DNA of 64,000 nt, from the NCBI GenBank assembly GCA_024500155.1, contig CM044869.1, positions 38,379,398 to 38,443,397 of the forward strand. Reading direction: 5' to 3'. Position numbers and translations under genes: made by a program. A model generated the notes under the pieces. It was not told the origin of the DNA, ran no database searches, and worked only from the letters and a program-made list of their open reading frames with translations. Shown piece by piece: positions 11,601 through 23,754 of the stretch. How positions within the stretch are numbered: the stretch's first letter is position 1; each line of letters begins with the position of its first letter. Origin of the DNA: Chenopodium formosanum. Its lineage: Eukaryota; Streptophyta; Magnoliopsida; Caryophyllales; Amaranthaceae.

Positions 11601-12963
11601 TGTTAAAGGAATGGTATCCTTCGAACAAGTGTATTATTTCGATAGAGGGTTCGGAATTATTAGAAAGCTAATTATTTAGTGAGGTCAAGTGATCGGAATG
11701 CCTTGGTGGAGGCCGCTTTCGATCAGTAATGTTAATGAATAATTAATATTACAGCTTAATCTTGACTGAACCCTTCTGGTCACACCCAAGCAATTAGAGA
11801 ACCGAAGCGACGAATTAATTCAGAAGGAATTAATGAGTCGCCCGTGTAAATTAATATTTAGACGTCGGAAATTCGAGCTTGGAGCGTTGAAACCGAATGT
11901 CGGAAGTCGAGTCGAAAATAATAAAAGACGAGACGAGAAAATTGCTAATAAATCAACAAAATGACCAAAATACCCCTAGCATCGGAATGCCCCGAGCAAA
12001 CCGAGTGCTAGGGGCATATAGCCTAGCAAGCACACCAAGCCGAGCCCAGGCTGGCTTGTCCGTGCTAGCGCACCAACGCTGGCAGTGCTGCTGGTGCATG
12101 GCTAGCAAGCATCGTTAGCATGCGCTAGCAGCAGCAGCATCAAGCCAGCAATGCTAGCTAGCTAGCAGCGCGCTAGCGTGCTAGAATTACTAGCAGTGCG
12201 TGCGTGCTGGCGCGCATGCTAGCAATGCATGCGCATGGCCCACTGCGCCCAGCAGCAAGGAGCAAGCAAGCTTGCTGGGATGGCACGCGTGCGATGATGC
12301 TGCTAGGCCAAGGCAATAGTGCCCAACTGCAAGCACAAGCGCCAGCAAGGCTGCTTGGGTGCCATGGCTGGGGCTCCAATGTGGTGCAAGCCATGAGGGG
12401 AGTGAGGTGGTGTGTTGGCCGGTTTTTAGAGAGGGAGTGGGGAGCAAGTTTGGTCCTCACCTAATCCCTCATGTGAGCTTGACACTTGTTGATTTATTAG
12501 TAGCTTGCTTATTTTTTTTATTTTAGGTTTAAAATAAAATGAAAAAATCAAAATCTCCTACATAGAAAGATGATGGGAATTTTGAGAGCTTTTCCCTATG
12601 AATACCAACCTAGGAAGTTGGGAATTCTTCACTTGAGTAAGTGTTGAAAAAGGCATCACAGTGTGAAAACCTTTGAACACTAATTACTAGGGTTTTGAGG
12701 TCGGGCCTTGCTAACTCCAAGGCAATAGACTGAGTTGGGTGCTCGCGTTGCGGGTGGACTTCGAAGGAGGTCTCCGTGTCAGCGGAGCTAAAGGGCTTTC
12801 GAAGTAAGAGCTCAATTAAGTGAGCGAAGGACGCTACAAAGGTATTAATCTCTTTCTTAATCTTGTTGTTTACGTTAATTATGCTTTATGGTTATAATTA
12901 TTGTGAGTGTGATCTTGGCTTGGGTTTTCTTCCGCGGTGGGTCGGACTCACCGAAACCCAACG
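11601..12963 (+). repeat. Copia-1 5' LTR
   Basis: Begins TGTTAAAGGAATGG and ends ACCCAAC(G), aligned to the 3' LTR (35457-36836) over its whole length and to the copia-2 LTR (47140-48237) outside the GC-rich centre. The centre (about 11970-12420) is an island of GCTAGC/CAGCAG words, unlike the AT-rich rest. Confidence 0.88.
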
Positions 12964-15540
12964 ACGGTATCTTTAAGGTGTTTATTTTTATAATCATATC
13001 TTTAAGGTGTTTTTATGGATTAATTTTTCTGGTTTTAAGTTGCTAATTAGATTAGTAGCTCGGTTTTATTAATTTTAAACCCGTATTAGAGCTGATTTCA
13101 GCCCCGAACCCAGATTTTCACCCAAAAATAGTGAAAAAGGCGTTATGAAAATGATTTTACCCTTTAAGGACTGTGTTTTTAGCCAAAAAACGACCAGAAA
13201 TGCACTTTTCGAGGGATTTTTCGTTTTGACGAAAAATTTTAAGTATTTCTAACCTTGAAAATTCATTGCATATTTATGGTGGTTATGTATTTGGTTCTTT
13301 CCTTAATTTATATGCAATTTTAAACCTTTTTAAGCATGGCTACTTGGTAGTAATTGGTGCTTGAAAGTTTGGTTTTATTTTTCACATAATTGCAAATTAA
13401 TTGCATTAAGTGTGAAAAGTTTGTTCTTTGTTGCTTCCAAGTACTAAAGATTCAAACTTTAATTGTTTTAAGTGATTGAAACTTTGAGTTACTAAATTCC
13501 ATGTATTTTTGGATGAACTTTTGATTTAATCATGGATTAAGTTGATTGGAATTATAAAGTTTGAATCTTGTGATAGAAATTTCATTTATCTTCATATTGG
13601 AAGATATAATTTTTTAAGGATTCACAAGTGTTAAAGTTGGAATTTTATTGAACTTGTGTTCATATTTCCAACTCCCTTTTAATTTGTCAAAATCTCATGA
13701 TTAATTTAAATTAATTAAATAGTGAGTTATTGCCCTTATTATTTTATTGCACCAAGTTAAACCAATTTTATTAAAGAATGGTTCTTGGAAATGAGTTTGG
13801 TTATGTGCACTTTTATGAATTTTTAATTAAAGTTGGACTTGTTTAATTTTTCATTTTTTGCTCACTAAATTGGTTCTAAAATAAATTTAGAATTAATTAT
13901 TTAGTCACGCAAAAACTCGAATTTTAAATCCCGAGAGTATGACACGCAAACCAAGGCAACACCCCTCGGCTAGCCGGTGCAACCCGCACGTGGATTCCAA
14001 GGTGGGTGATGCCTGGTGCGCGCCACACAAGGTCAGCGTGGCTAGCGCCCAGCCACAGCAGCACCAGCCAGGCAGCAACGCGCTACGGCTGTGCTGCGTG
14101 CGTGCTACTGTGTTGCGGCTGTGCGCGAGCTTGGTGCTTGGTGCGAAGGGGCAAGAAGCCATGGGGCGTGTGCCTAGCACTAGGTAACCTGTAGCAAACG
14201 CTACTAAGCTCGGCCTAACTAGTGCTACGTGGGGTGGTGGAGGCACATGCACCAAGCCGCATAGTCCAAGGTTGCTAGACGACCTTGACTTGCATATGGC
14301 ACGCAAGTAGTGCGTGAGCGACTTGAGTGCGATTTGCTTCGTGTTTGCTTATTTATCCGTTTTAATAATTTTATTAATTTAATTTAGTTTTAATTAGTTT
14401 AATGAATGTTGGAGGCTAGGCCTCGGTTCTTGAGCGGCATTTGCAAAATTTAATTTTGGCAAATAATTGGGTTTACCGGCTTAATTGATTAGATTAATTA
14501 AGATGGATTCGGAATTTAGTGGGAGCTTCAATTATTAATTGCGCTAAATTATATAATCAATTAAACAACTTTGACTAGTTTTAATTAGGCATGTTAATTG
14601 GATTAACGACCTAAATTAGTTACTAGTTTACGCGCGTTTATGCATTGTTGCTTGTTTTATCGTTGTAAAATGCATGGGCTCGATTAGGATATAAAATAAG
14701 ACTACGATCCGTGATGTATTTTTGTAAACCTAAATACGGTCTACGAACTGTTGAGTATTTTTGTACCTTAATATTTAGATTAGTTGTAATCGTAGATAAT
14801 AGTATTTGTATAATTATGGTTACGTCTTGAAGACGGAGGTTCTTTGAAGACGAAGCCATGAAGTTGCAAAAGCAGTCACTTGAAGACTTGAAGATTCAAG
14901 GGGTCATGCTAGTTGCCAAATGCATTTTTATTTATGTTTTCGATATATATTTATGAGTATTTATATATGAATTATATGTTAGATGCATGTTTAGGATTCC
15001 GAATGTTGTGATGATTAATTAAGTTCACTTAAATTAACAAACATAGAAACCCTAGGTCCCTAAAATATTGAGTGAAATTACCATTCCAAAACAACACTTA
15101 TCGACCTATTGAGAGTAGTGATGGGCTACTCCAAAGTGAGGTATCACTATTACTTCCTAGGATACGTAAGGCATACTGGGTATGCAAGTTGGTTTTGATT
15201 ATACTCAACGATATGAGTGATAGAGTCCTAACATGTCGTGGCAAAGTGGATAAGTTGTTGAGAGAGCATTAGATGCGACGATTTATCCAACCAAGAGTGG
15301 CTTTGAGCCATTAGCAAAGCATTGCTTACCTTAGGAGATTGAGTGTTAAGACAAGCCAAAGCATGCTTAACTACTCTTTGTTTCTTTGGATCTTGGAATA
15401 GACTTATTCTCACCAAGGCGGGGGCAATTTTTAATGTGTGAATAAGACATTTAAATAAGTTTGATTAAAATGCATGATTTCAATCTTATTTAAGTATTAT
15501 GAATGGTTTTTTCATTTCAAATTCTTTCAATTGTAGAATC
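12964..15540 (+). other. Copia-1 leader with degenerate primer-binding site
   Basis: CGGTATC right after the LTR corresponds to the initiator-Met primer site TGGTATCAGAGC, better kept in copia-2. The following 2.57 kb has no convincing gene, but aligns along its length with the copia-2 leader (48238-49621 plus 60995-62040), including a second GC-rich island at 13935-14200. Frames there are not conserved between copies, so I treat them as non-coding. Confidence 0.7.
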
Positions 15541-15981
15541 ATGTCTTCAACTATCAACGACAATCTAATGTGCCCAGAACTTCCCAAAAAGTTACCATTT
15601 TGCTTGAATTTGGTGAATTTTAAGGAATGGGAAGAAGAACTCCGAAGGACTCTCCGAAATTGCTACCTAGAGCATATTCTGGATACACCCATCCCGAGTT
15701 TCTACTCAAAAGGGGTTATGAGCGATGAGGCTTATGAGGAGTGGAGTTATGATTGCAAAAGAGTCTTGCGACTCATGGGAAAGTCCATTCCGGAACAGTG
15801 GAAGAAGAAATTCTCCACCTACCTTCCGGATGTACTCCTCAAGGCTCTAGAAGATGTGGTCAATCTGAGGGTCACAAAGAGCGTCAGGGGCAACTATGAC
15901 GGCCTTGTGGAAGAAGTGACTAGGTCACTGTTTAACATGAGGATCAAGCCACCGCAAGATAGGTGTCTCACCAAAGAGAGA
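15541..15981 (+). pseudogene. gag: Copia-1 gag, N-terminal part (cut by Athila insertion)
   Basis: An open frame of about 147 residues from the ATG at 15541 (MSSTINDNLMCPE) shows the copia gag signature LVNFKEWEEELRRTLRN ('N...W.......L') and YEEWSYDCKRVLRLM. It is cut after LTKER by the Athila LTR at 15982, and the frame resumes at 31141. I prefer 15541 to the upstream ATG at 15499, whose residues look like translated leader. Confidence 0.78.
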
Positions 15982-17568
15982 TGCCGTAGGGAAAAGTAGG
16001 TCGTTTTCTACCCAATCTTAGAGCCAAAGAAAATTTATAAACACTCGACCAACCTAATATGAGTATATGGTAAGTCAAGGGTCAAACCCAAGGAAATGAG
16101 TAGGTGCAAGCTATAGCCTAGGTCTAGCTACTTCGAAGATTGAGGGAAGATGCGGTTGGTAACTAGGTATCGGGAAAACTAGATTAATCGAGAAATTCAA
16201 TATACTAAACACTAGGGATATTGGTTCCACGTGTAAGCTCAATGATTATGCTAATTGAAGGATCACTCAATCAATTCAAACGTTGCAAAGGACAAACAAT
16301 AGTTGCAATCAAAGGAATTCAAGGGCTATCTCCTATAAGCCAAGCTAGGGTTCAATATGAATGGCTAACTAGAAAAATCACAATCAAATTCAATCAATTA
16401 AAGCAATTCTCAAATCAAGGGTTCATGTCATTGAAATTTGCAATGCAATCTAGATTAATATTATAGGTTGATCACTCCTAGTCTAATTAATCACATACAC
16501 AACCATGTCAACTAATTTAATTGCAACAATTCAATCAATTAAGGATCATCAACTAGCAAAAACCATCAATCTAGCATGCTTCCCCTTCTCCCTAGCAACT
16601 AATCTACTCACTAATCATGGTGAAATTGAAAAACAAAACAAATTGAATCACAAAAATATTCATTTCAAGCTCAATCAAGTAGAAAATCAATCACTCAACA
16701 ATTCTAAAGCAAAGAATGAAATTCAAATCAAACATTCAAAGATGAAAAAGAATTGCGATAAAAGTAAATTCAAAGGAAAGAAATCTCACAAACTTTCATG
16801 TATGCGAAGAAGAAATCCAATATCAAATCGAAATCCAAGATCAAAATCAAGTAAAATCAAGTATCTTAAGCTTATCTCTCTACTTTCTCTCTCTACTAAA
16901 TCTGGAAAAATATATGTCAAGTACAAACTTTTGTCGTCCCCCAAAAAGGAAAAGATTAAGGGTATGAATAGAAGAAACGAGTGAAGCGGGCGAGGCGCCT
17001 GGTGCGCGCGCACCACCGGGCCGCGCGCGCGCACAGGTGGGTCTGCTTGCACGCACCCCCTGTGCCGCGCGCACGCACTTCTGCTCGGTGCTCGTGGCCT
17101 TGCCTCCTTCGCAGGCTCGATAAATCTCCGCGCTCCCGAGCATCCTTATCATTGGTGCACTCAAGGCGATTCTTGTGAGAAGGGCAGCTCCTTTATCTTC
17201 CAAGCATTAGAATGCCTTGAGCCAAAGCATAACTTTCAAGGCCCTCGAGCTCACGGAGCTAACTTTAATTGCGTTTTCGGAATCCCGAACTTTGCTCCAT
17301 TAACTTTCTTGAATGCGCTTGAGCTTTCTCCTTGGTGATCATACCTCGGGAAACTCAACATACCTACAAAACAAATCAAGGAAACAAATAATCGAGAGAA
17401 ATAGTCGAGAAATGAACAAAATGACAAGAACACCAATAAATGCATGCATTTCTCTAAACTTACACGCAAAGCAAGCATTATTATGTAAAACACGGAAAAA
17501 AGGACTAAAAATGAGAATAAAACTATAAAGAAAACCTAGCCTAAGAGTGCCATAAATGAAACTCATCA
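15982..17568 (-). repeat. Athila 3' LTR (1587 bp)
   Basis: On + it begins TGCCGTAGGGAAAAG and ends GAAACTCATCA. It matches 29545-31140 with scattered single-base changes. It contains the GC-rich palindrome patch GGTGCGCGCGCACC (about 17001-17015) and GCGCGCGCGC nearby. The adjacent - strand sequence TTGGGGAAA at 17570-17580 is a plausible remnant of the polypurine tract. Confidence 0.92.
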
Positions 17569-20427
17569 AATTTCCCCAAGCAAAACCTTTGCTCGTCCTC
17601 GAGCAAAATAAAATCAAGCTTAAAGGAAAATGATGACATTAATTAGTCAAGCATGAAACGAGAAAGACTAGAGGATAAGAGAATACATACTAACTCACTT
17701 TCGTAGGAATCACAGTCAACTTTAGCAACAATTGACAAGACATTTAAACCTTTAGATCGCCCTAGAGGACGAGTAATGCTCTCGTAAGGGTTTCCCAATA
17801 GGTTAACCCATAACTCTTTATTAAAAGGAGGCAAAACATAAAGGAGCAAAAAGAGAAAATTAAACCCTTGAAAAGAATAGAGAGCTTATACAATGAACTT
17901 TTGCACATGATCAAAACACGAGAGGATATCAAACTTTCTAAAACAACAATGGTAAGCACGTTCTAAGATATCGAGGGTTGATTAAAACATAGGACATGCT
18001 AAGTATAGAGAACTACCAAAACGCAATTTACCTTCTTCTAAAAACAATTTTAACACATTTTCCCAATTGGCTTCAAATCTTCTTTTAGCAAGCGTCTCAA
18101 CAGTTCCTCGAAGGAACTGGAAAAACAATAGATTTGAGGTTTTCTCGACATCTTGACTTTGCATCCCCTCTCCTTAGGCTTTAACTCATAATGCCCTCCC
18201 TCGGTAGATGACTCAACCACTAGATCAAAAGGGCTTTCCCAAAGGTTGTAACGTAAAGGAAAAAGGTTGAGGGTAGGCTTAAAATTTAGAATTTGGTGGT
18301 ACACCTAAGTTGTGAAGCAAAGACTGGCCAAATCTCAACATCAAAACAAAGAGATCACCAAACAAAAACAAACTAACACCCCCAACCTTATTCAAAGCTA
18401 TAACCACAATCATATATACAAAAAGCGTCAGACGCTTTCCCCCAAGCTTGAACAAAGCATTGTCCTGAATGCTTATAATAGGGAGAAACATTTACATCAA
18501 AATGTTTTTGAACTTTTCCATTTTTTACTCTTTTTTTTTCAATTGTTACCAAAGCTTTTTGAATTTGCTTTGCTTTTCTCATTTTTTTCAATTTTCAATT
18601 ATTCACTTTATTCATTGTCCTTACCTCTTTTAACTATGGACGGCTTTTGCTTTCATTTATTCACTTTCCATTATTCACAATATATACAAAACACAAGCTT
18701 GCTTACAAATAAGAACCAATATCCAAACTCATATACCACAATCTCCAAGAACATGATCATTTGTTTCACAAAAACCAAAAAATGGAATAAAAAGAAACAA
18801 AAGGCCAAGAGTTCTAAAGATGTGGCTTGAAAAGAAGGGAAAAAGGCTCAAATGGTTAGTAAGTAGGCAAATGTGAACCCAAGAACTAAAAATAAAGAAA
18901 ATTAACCTAGAAAAGAAAAATTACCACCCCGAAAAGATGTCTTTATCCTCCCTAGATGGTTCGGTCTCGTGTTTGAGAATTATGCGTCAAGATTAGGTCA
19001 GCAATAGTCAAGGACCCATGCCACTCATGCAGGTAATTGTAGAAGGCATGAAAAACAATGAAACCTCACAAGGATGTAGCAAAAACTCACTAAAAGCTTC
19101 AAATTTACCAAAGGGGAACGATTGCGAGTTTTCAAAAACAAAAGAATTTGGCGTCAAGTTCCCAATAGTTCTTAAAGGACTACCTTAGCATACTCTATCC
19201 TAGAATCAACCAAAGATACTCTCAAACCGTGGAAACCATTGTCTTTAGGAAGAATAATAGCCAATGTGCAAGCTCAAGTGGTACTAAGTCCAAGGCAAAA
19301 GCAAAATTTTAAGAAAGAAAAGCAATGCTTCAAAAACATTTTATTCATATGTACAAAATCCTTATTGGTTTTCAATTTTTTTTATTTTTACTCTTCTTTT
19401 CCCTTTTTTTTTCTTTTCTTTTTTTTTTCTTTGTTTTTTTTTAAAAATTTTTTTTTTCAAAAGGAAAGTATGAAATCAAAATGTACGAAAGCAAAGTGTA
19501 AAAAGGAAAGTAGAAGAAGATGGAAAAGGGAAACAAAAAGAAAAAGAAAAACATAAGAAAATAGAAAAGGAGGAAAAAGAAATAAAATAAGAAATAAAAA
19601 AGCAAAGGAGAAGTAGAAATGCTACAAGGAAGTCATGCTAACACACATAAGTCCCAATCGAAAAATAAGTGAACATTCGGCTACAACGCCAATGTTCCCA
19701 AACACACTAAGGTGTTAGAAAGCAAACATCCTCGAACCGTTCAATTTCTCCTTAAACCTAAACTAAGCATCTAAGAGAAAAGAATAAAAAGAAGATTAAA
19801 AGGATCTCACCAGGCGTTGAAGCTATGCTACATTAAACAAAGTGAAAGAGCACCTTTGTGAAGCATCAATGTCCAAAGCATAAGCGACGAAGTAAGGTTA
19901 GAAAGAATATAGACTATATACAAAGAAGATTGATAGTAACTTCAATACAAAAGAAAAGAATAATATAAAAGATAAAATGTATGTAAATAAAGAAAAAGTA
20001 ATATATGATGGAATCAGGATTAGGGTCAGCAATGAAATCAGGAAGCAGAATCATCAGACAGAAGCAGAGTCAGGAAACAAGATATCGAACAACCATCATT
20101 AGGTATCAGAATCACAGAGAAGCAGAGATACACAACAGATAGCGATCAGCAGAACAAACAGCAATACCAAGAACTGGAAAGAGAAATCAGCAGAAATACA
20201 TCATCATCATCACCAGAGAAGCAAGAGATACACAAAGATCAATACCAGAAGCAAAAGAGATCAGGAGTGAACTACAATAGCAAGGAGGGAATCAGTGAAA
20301 CACACAAACAACATAAATCACCCCCAAGCTCAGAATGAACTACCCCCCAAACTCCAAACCTAATAACACATAAGCAAAAGAGAACATCATATAAAGCACA
20401 TAAGAAAGGGGGGTAGCCACAATAGAC
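17569..20427 (-). other. Athila non-coding spacer between envelope-position ORF and 3' LTR
   Basis: No credible gene. The stretch has strong strand composition bias: T-runs at 18525-18545 and 19375-19460, A/G-rich 19500-19620, and a degenerate AGCAGA/ATCAG-rich part at 20030-20260. Such long spacers are usual before the 3' LTR in Athila elements. Confidence 0.6.
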
Positions 20428-22179
20428 TCACTCGCCACTATGGTAAGAGGTAGAATGAGAACTCCCCTCACCGGTCTCTAAGACATGAACCGAGCTAGCC
20501 ATCTCACTCACCTCAATAGGAGCTTTCCCCTTTAACCTCCCCTCCCGCCTAGCACGACCTTTCTCAAAGAAATGAGACCAATCATCCAAAATCGGCTCCC
20601 CCGATAATCCCCACCTCCCAAAAGTCTCGGGGTTTGGGAAAGGCATAGGGTTTTTGGGATCATATGTATAATCGCATCCATCGGGCCGCTTATAGTCGTA
20701 AGTGGCCGGGGTGGTGCCCATGATAGCACTAGGAGGGATATGAGGACCCTCCTAATAGGGGTAACAAGGTCTAGGACCCACGATAGGGTCAAAGGGTTCC
20801 ATTGGGGGATAAGTCCTTGTTGGACCGGGAGGTATGGGTAGTTCAAGTAAAGTTTAATCTCTCCCCTCCTCACATGGTAGTCATACAATTGATTAGCATG
20901 AAAATCATAGCTAAGAGAAGAATCACGCCCCAAAGGCATGAAAAACAAGACATTAGTGATAGAATCTAACTTGGCATGAATAGTAGATAAATCAAATTTA
21001 AAAGAAGAAGTAGAAGGAGGAATAGGAGTACCTCCTCGTTCAACCGGGGGTAAACTTGGAAATCCATCGAGAAAGCATCATTGGAGGCGGTTCTTGTATG
21101 ATTTGACTTCTTCCGAAGAGAGGGGTCGATGTTGCATCTTGGAGGTCTCCAAGTCAAAGAATCCGTCTTTGACTTACGGTTTGTAGCCTCCTTACTCGGA
21201 ATCAAGAATCAATCCCTTACTCAGGACACCTTCCATATGAAAACATTATGCTTCTTGGTACGATCAAGGAACTTTTGGTTCACAAGGGCATAGACATTGA
21301 GGAAAATGAGAAGGCGTCTTCTCTCTAGGGTCAACTATCGAAGGGAGCTCGCATAGCAAATCTTTATATGAATCATTGAGGCAAAGAGCGAGGATAGAGA
21401 TCATTCCTCCAATTTGGATGCTCCTCGAGAGAGAAACACTATCTTGGATATCCAAAAATCGGTTGATTAAATGTTGAGTAAAATCAACAAGCTCAATCTC
21501 ATGCGACTCTTGGTCGGCAATCCATAGCCAACAAAGCTCCTCGCGGGAGATAGCTCCCAAAGAGTCCCTAGAGCAAAGGGCATAAGTGAGAATACGATTA
21601 AAGTATCTCATGGACGGATGAACGATCGATGCGGATTTAGAAGTTTGAGGCTAATATTTCCGCTCATCAGAGTTACGCCGCAACCACCTGAGTTCATTAT
21701 ATTCATGGTCTCTAGTCATTTTCCCATTGGCCGGATAGATAAGATGGTCTTCATCAACGGCCCAAGGAAACCGAAAGTAGGAACAAAGTTATGACTCCGA
21801 TAACCGATGATCATTATTGAAAAGTTAAAAGGTCAAAGTTCTCGAAGAGTCACCGCTTGACTCTCGGACCACTTCAAGGGAGGATAGAAACTCATACGTC
21901 ACCCTAGCATAGGTAGGGGCGCTCAAATCCAAGAACTCTAAGAGACCGAGGTTCTTGGCTAGATAGCGAACGTCATCATCTATTCCAAGTAGCTTGGTTG
22001 TTGTTTGATCGTAGAATCTTGTTGACTTGAGCTTTCGCTTGGATAGTTGCTTGAACCTATTCCAATGTAATTCCTTAAAGAATTTAATCTGTCTCTACCA
22101 CCTCGGGAGGAGGCGGAACAACGTGCCTAGCTTTGCTTGAACCTGTTCTAGCACGCTCCCTGTGACGGATGGGAAGCAT
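20428..22179 (-). pseudogene. Athila ORF in the envelope position (ATHILA ORF-1 family)
   Basis: A start at 22179 gives MLPIRHRERARTG, followed in shifting frames by DDDVRYLAKNLGLLEFLDLS and YARVTYEFLSSLEVVRESSG, the signature of the Athila ORF-1 family. Then comes an open stretch 21611-21264 (YFNRILTYALCSRD, EELCWLWIADQE) and C-terminal pieces to the stop at 20428 (ending STSYHSGE). The gene sits between pol and the 3' LTR, the position of env-like genes in this lineage; whether such proteins act as envelopes is not established. At least four stops or shifts break it. I see no clear membrane segment in the surviving parts. Confidence 0.72.
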
Positions 22180-23754
22180 CTACAAGAAGCAAAGCAATTC
22201 ATGAGTAATTCATGTACAATTATCATTGTTCAAGAATATTTAAAAGAATTTGCTCTGAAATCAAGCACAAACATTAATCAATTAAAAATGAAACAAGAAA
22301 TGGTCACACATGAACAATGCCATGAATATTGAGGCATAAGCTTGAAGCAACTAGTCATGAAGTAAAGGAAAAATTGGACATAAGAGACCAAATCATGAAT
22401 CAATATGAGCAAATTAATTCCAAAACATTGAATTATCAAAGAAATGAAACTATCATACAGAATACCCATGAGAGAGAAAATGACCAACAATGGTGAATCA
22501 AGGATATACAAATTCATCATGAAAAAGCTTCAATTTAACATCCAATAACATCATTCAACACAAATTATAAGTTAAAAGAACCAACAGTGGAGTTCTACCA
22601 TGAAAGCAAAAACAAGGATTATAAGCTTCAAAAATGAGGAAGAAGATGACTAGAAAATAAGAAATTATACCTCAATGAAGCTTTGAATTACTTACAAATT
22701 GCACAATTGATGAATATAGAACAATTAGTACAGCCAAAGTTAAGATTCAAGCACCAAAACAAACCCTCAAAAAGTCGAATTTTAGCCCCAAATTTTCGAA
22801 AATAAAATCGAAAATTTCAGTTTTTTTTTTTATTTTTGAAAGATTTGAAATGAGGTTAGTGTAATTTGTGATGAATTGAAAATAAAAAGGATGAATATGC
22901 TTGAGTATTCAAAGAGATTGAAAGGGGTTTGAAGAGAGAAGAAAGAGTATAGGAATGAAAGGGAGTTCGGGGTAGGAGAGAATAGGAAATAAGAGGGGTG
23001 AACTAGGGAGAAAGGGCACAAAAAAGTGGGGTTTGTTGCTGCTGCTGGTGCGTGCACACCAGCAACGACAGGGGGGTTGCTCTGCTTGGAATTATGAAAC
23101 ACAAGGCCAAAAAAATCTGACCTACCTGGTGCGTGCGCACAGCCAGGTGGTGCGTGCGCACCAGGTAGGGGCTAGGGGGGGACTGAGATAGCTTGCGAAG
23201 CACCAAAAAAAGCCAAAAATTCTGACCCCTATGGTGCGCGCGTGCAGGGATGGTGGTGCGTGCGCACCAGGGGGTAGGGGGTGGTTCAAAAATCGTCAAA
23301 TTTCATCAAAGTTAGCTTAAATTTCTGACCCCTTTGGTGCGCACGCGCAACCTATGATGCGTGTGCACCAAGCAAGAAAATTTCGGCCATGAACATACTC
23401 TCGTGTTTGCACTAAAGAGGTAGTTGAAAACGCACTCGAAAAAGTGTATAAAATCAATGAAAATGAAAACACGAGAGCATAAAACCCCAACAAGATTCTT
23501 CACCTAAGCTTAACCAAACCTCGCGAAACCTTGAATTAACACCAAAATGGTTGGAAATTTTCATCGGTCCAATCTCATGGCACCTAAAATCAAAGAAAAA
23601 AAGAAGAATAAGATAAATTCTCAAAAATAAAAGGTATAGAAAAATGAAAAATCAAAAGATAAATTCTCAAAAATAAAAGGTTAGAAAACCGGGTTGCCTC
23701 CCGGGAAGCGCTTGTTTAAAGTCATAGCTCTACGTTCTCCACCTATTAAGGTGG
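22180..23754 (-). other. Athila spacer between integrase and envelope-position ORF
   Basis: No gene seen. The stretch contains the GC-rich palindromic repeat patch at 23040-23370 (annotated separately) and otherwise A/T-rich sequence. Confidence 0.55.
23040..23370. repeat. Three degenerate copies of a GC-rich palindrome-bearing repeat
   Basis: Words of the form CTGACC(C/T)-n-TGGTGCG(T/C)GCG and GGTGCGTGCGCACCA recur near 23045, 23120-23165, 23220-23270 and 23330-23375. GGTGCGTGCGCACC is close to a perfect palindrome. Similar GGTGCGCGCGCACC occurs in both Athila LTRs. Confidence 0.7.

Noticed and set aside
12173..12464. Overlapping 85-95 codon frames on both strands in a GC-rich patch
   Set aside because: They lie in the GC-rich island of the copia-1 LTR, are open because GC-rich DNA has few stops, and have no counterpart in the other LTR copies.
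13939..14194. Captured gene in the copia leader
   Set aside because: No recognisable domain, and the paired leader diverges without codon-like constraint.
13905..14306. 133-codon frame on - in the copia-1 leader
   Set aside because: Another GC-rich island; the aligned copia-2 leader does not keep the frame.
16221..17203. Long open frames in the Athila LTR (repeated at 29784-30766)
   Set aside because: They are duplicated only because the LTR is; residues are Asn/Lys/Gln-rich or Arg/Ala-rich with no family resemblance, and read against the element on +. Useful for LTR comparison, not as genes.
18312..19556. 172- and 105-codon + frames in the Athila spacer
   Set aside because: Generated by T-rich and A-rich runs; composition only, and antisense to the element.
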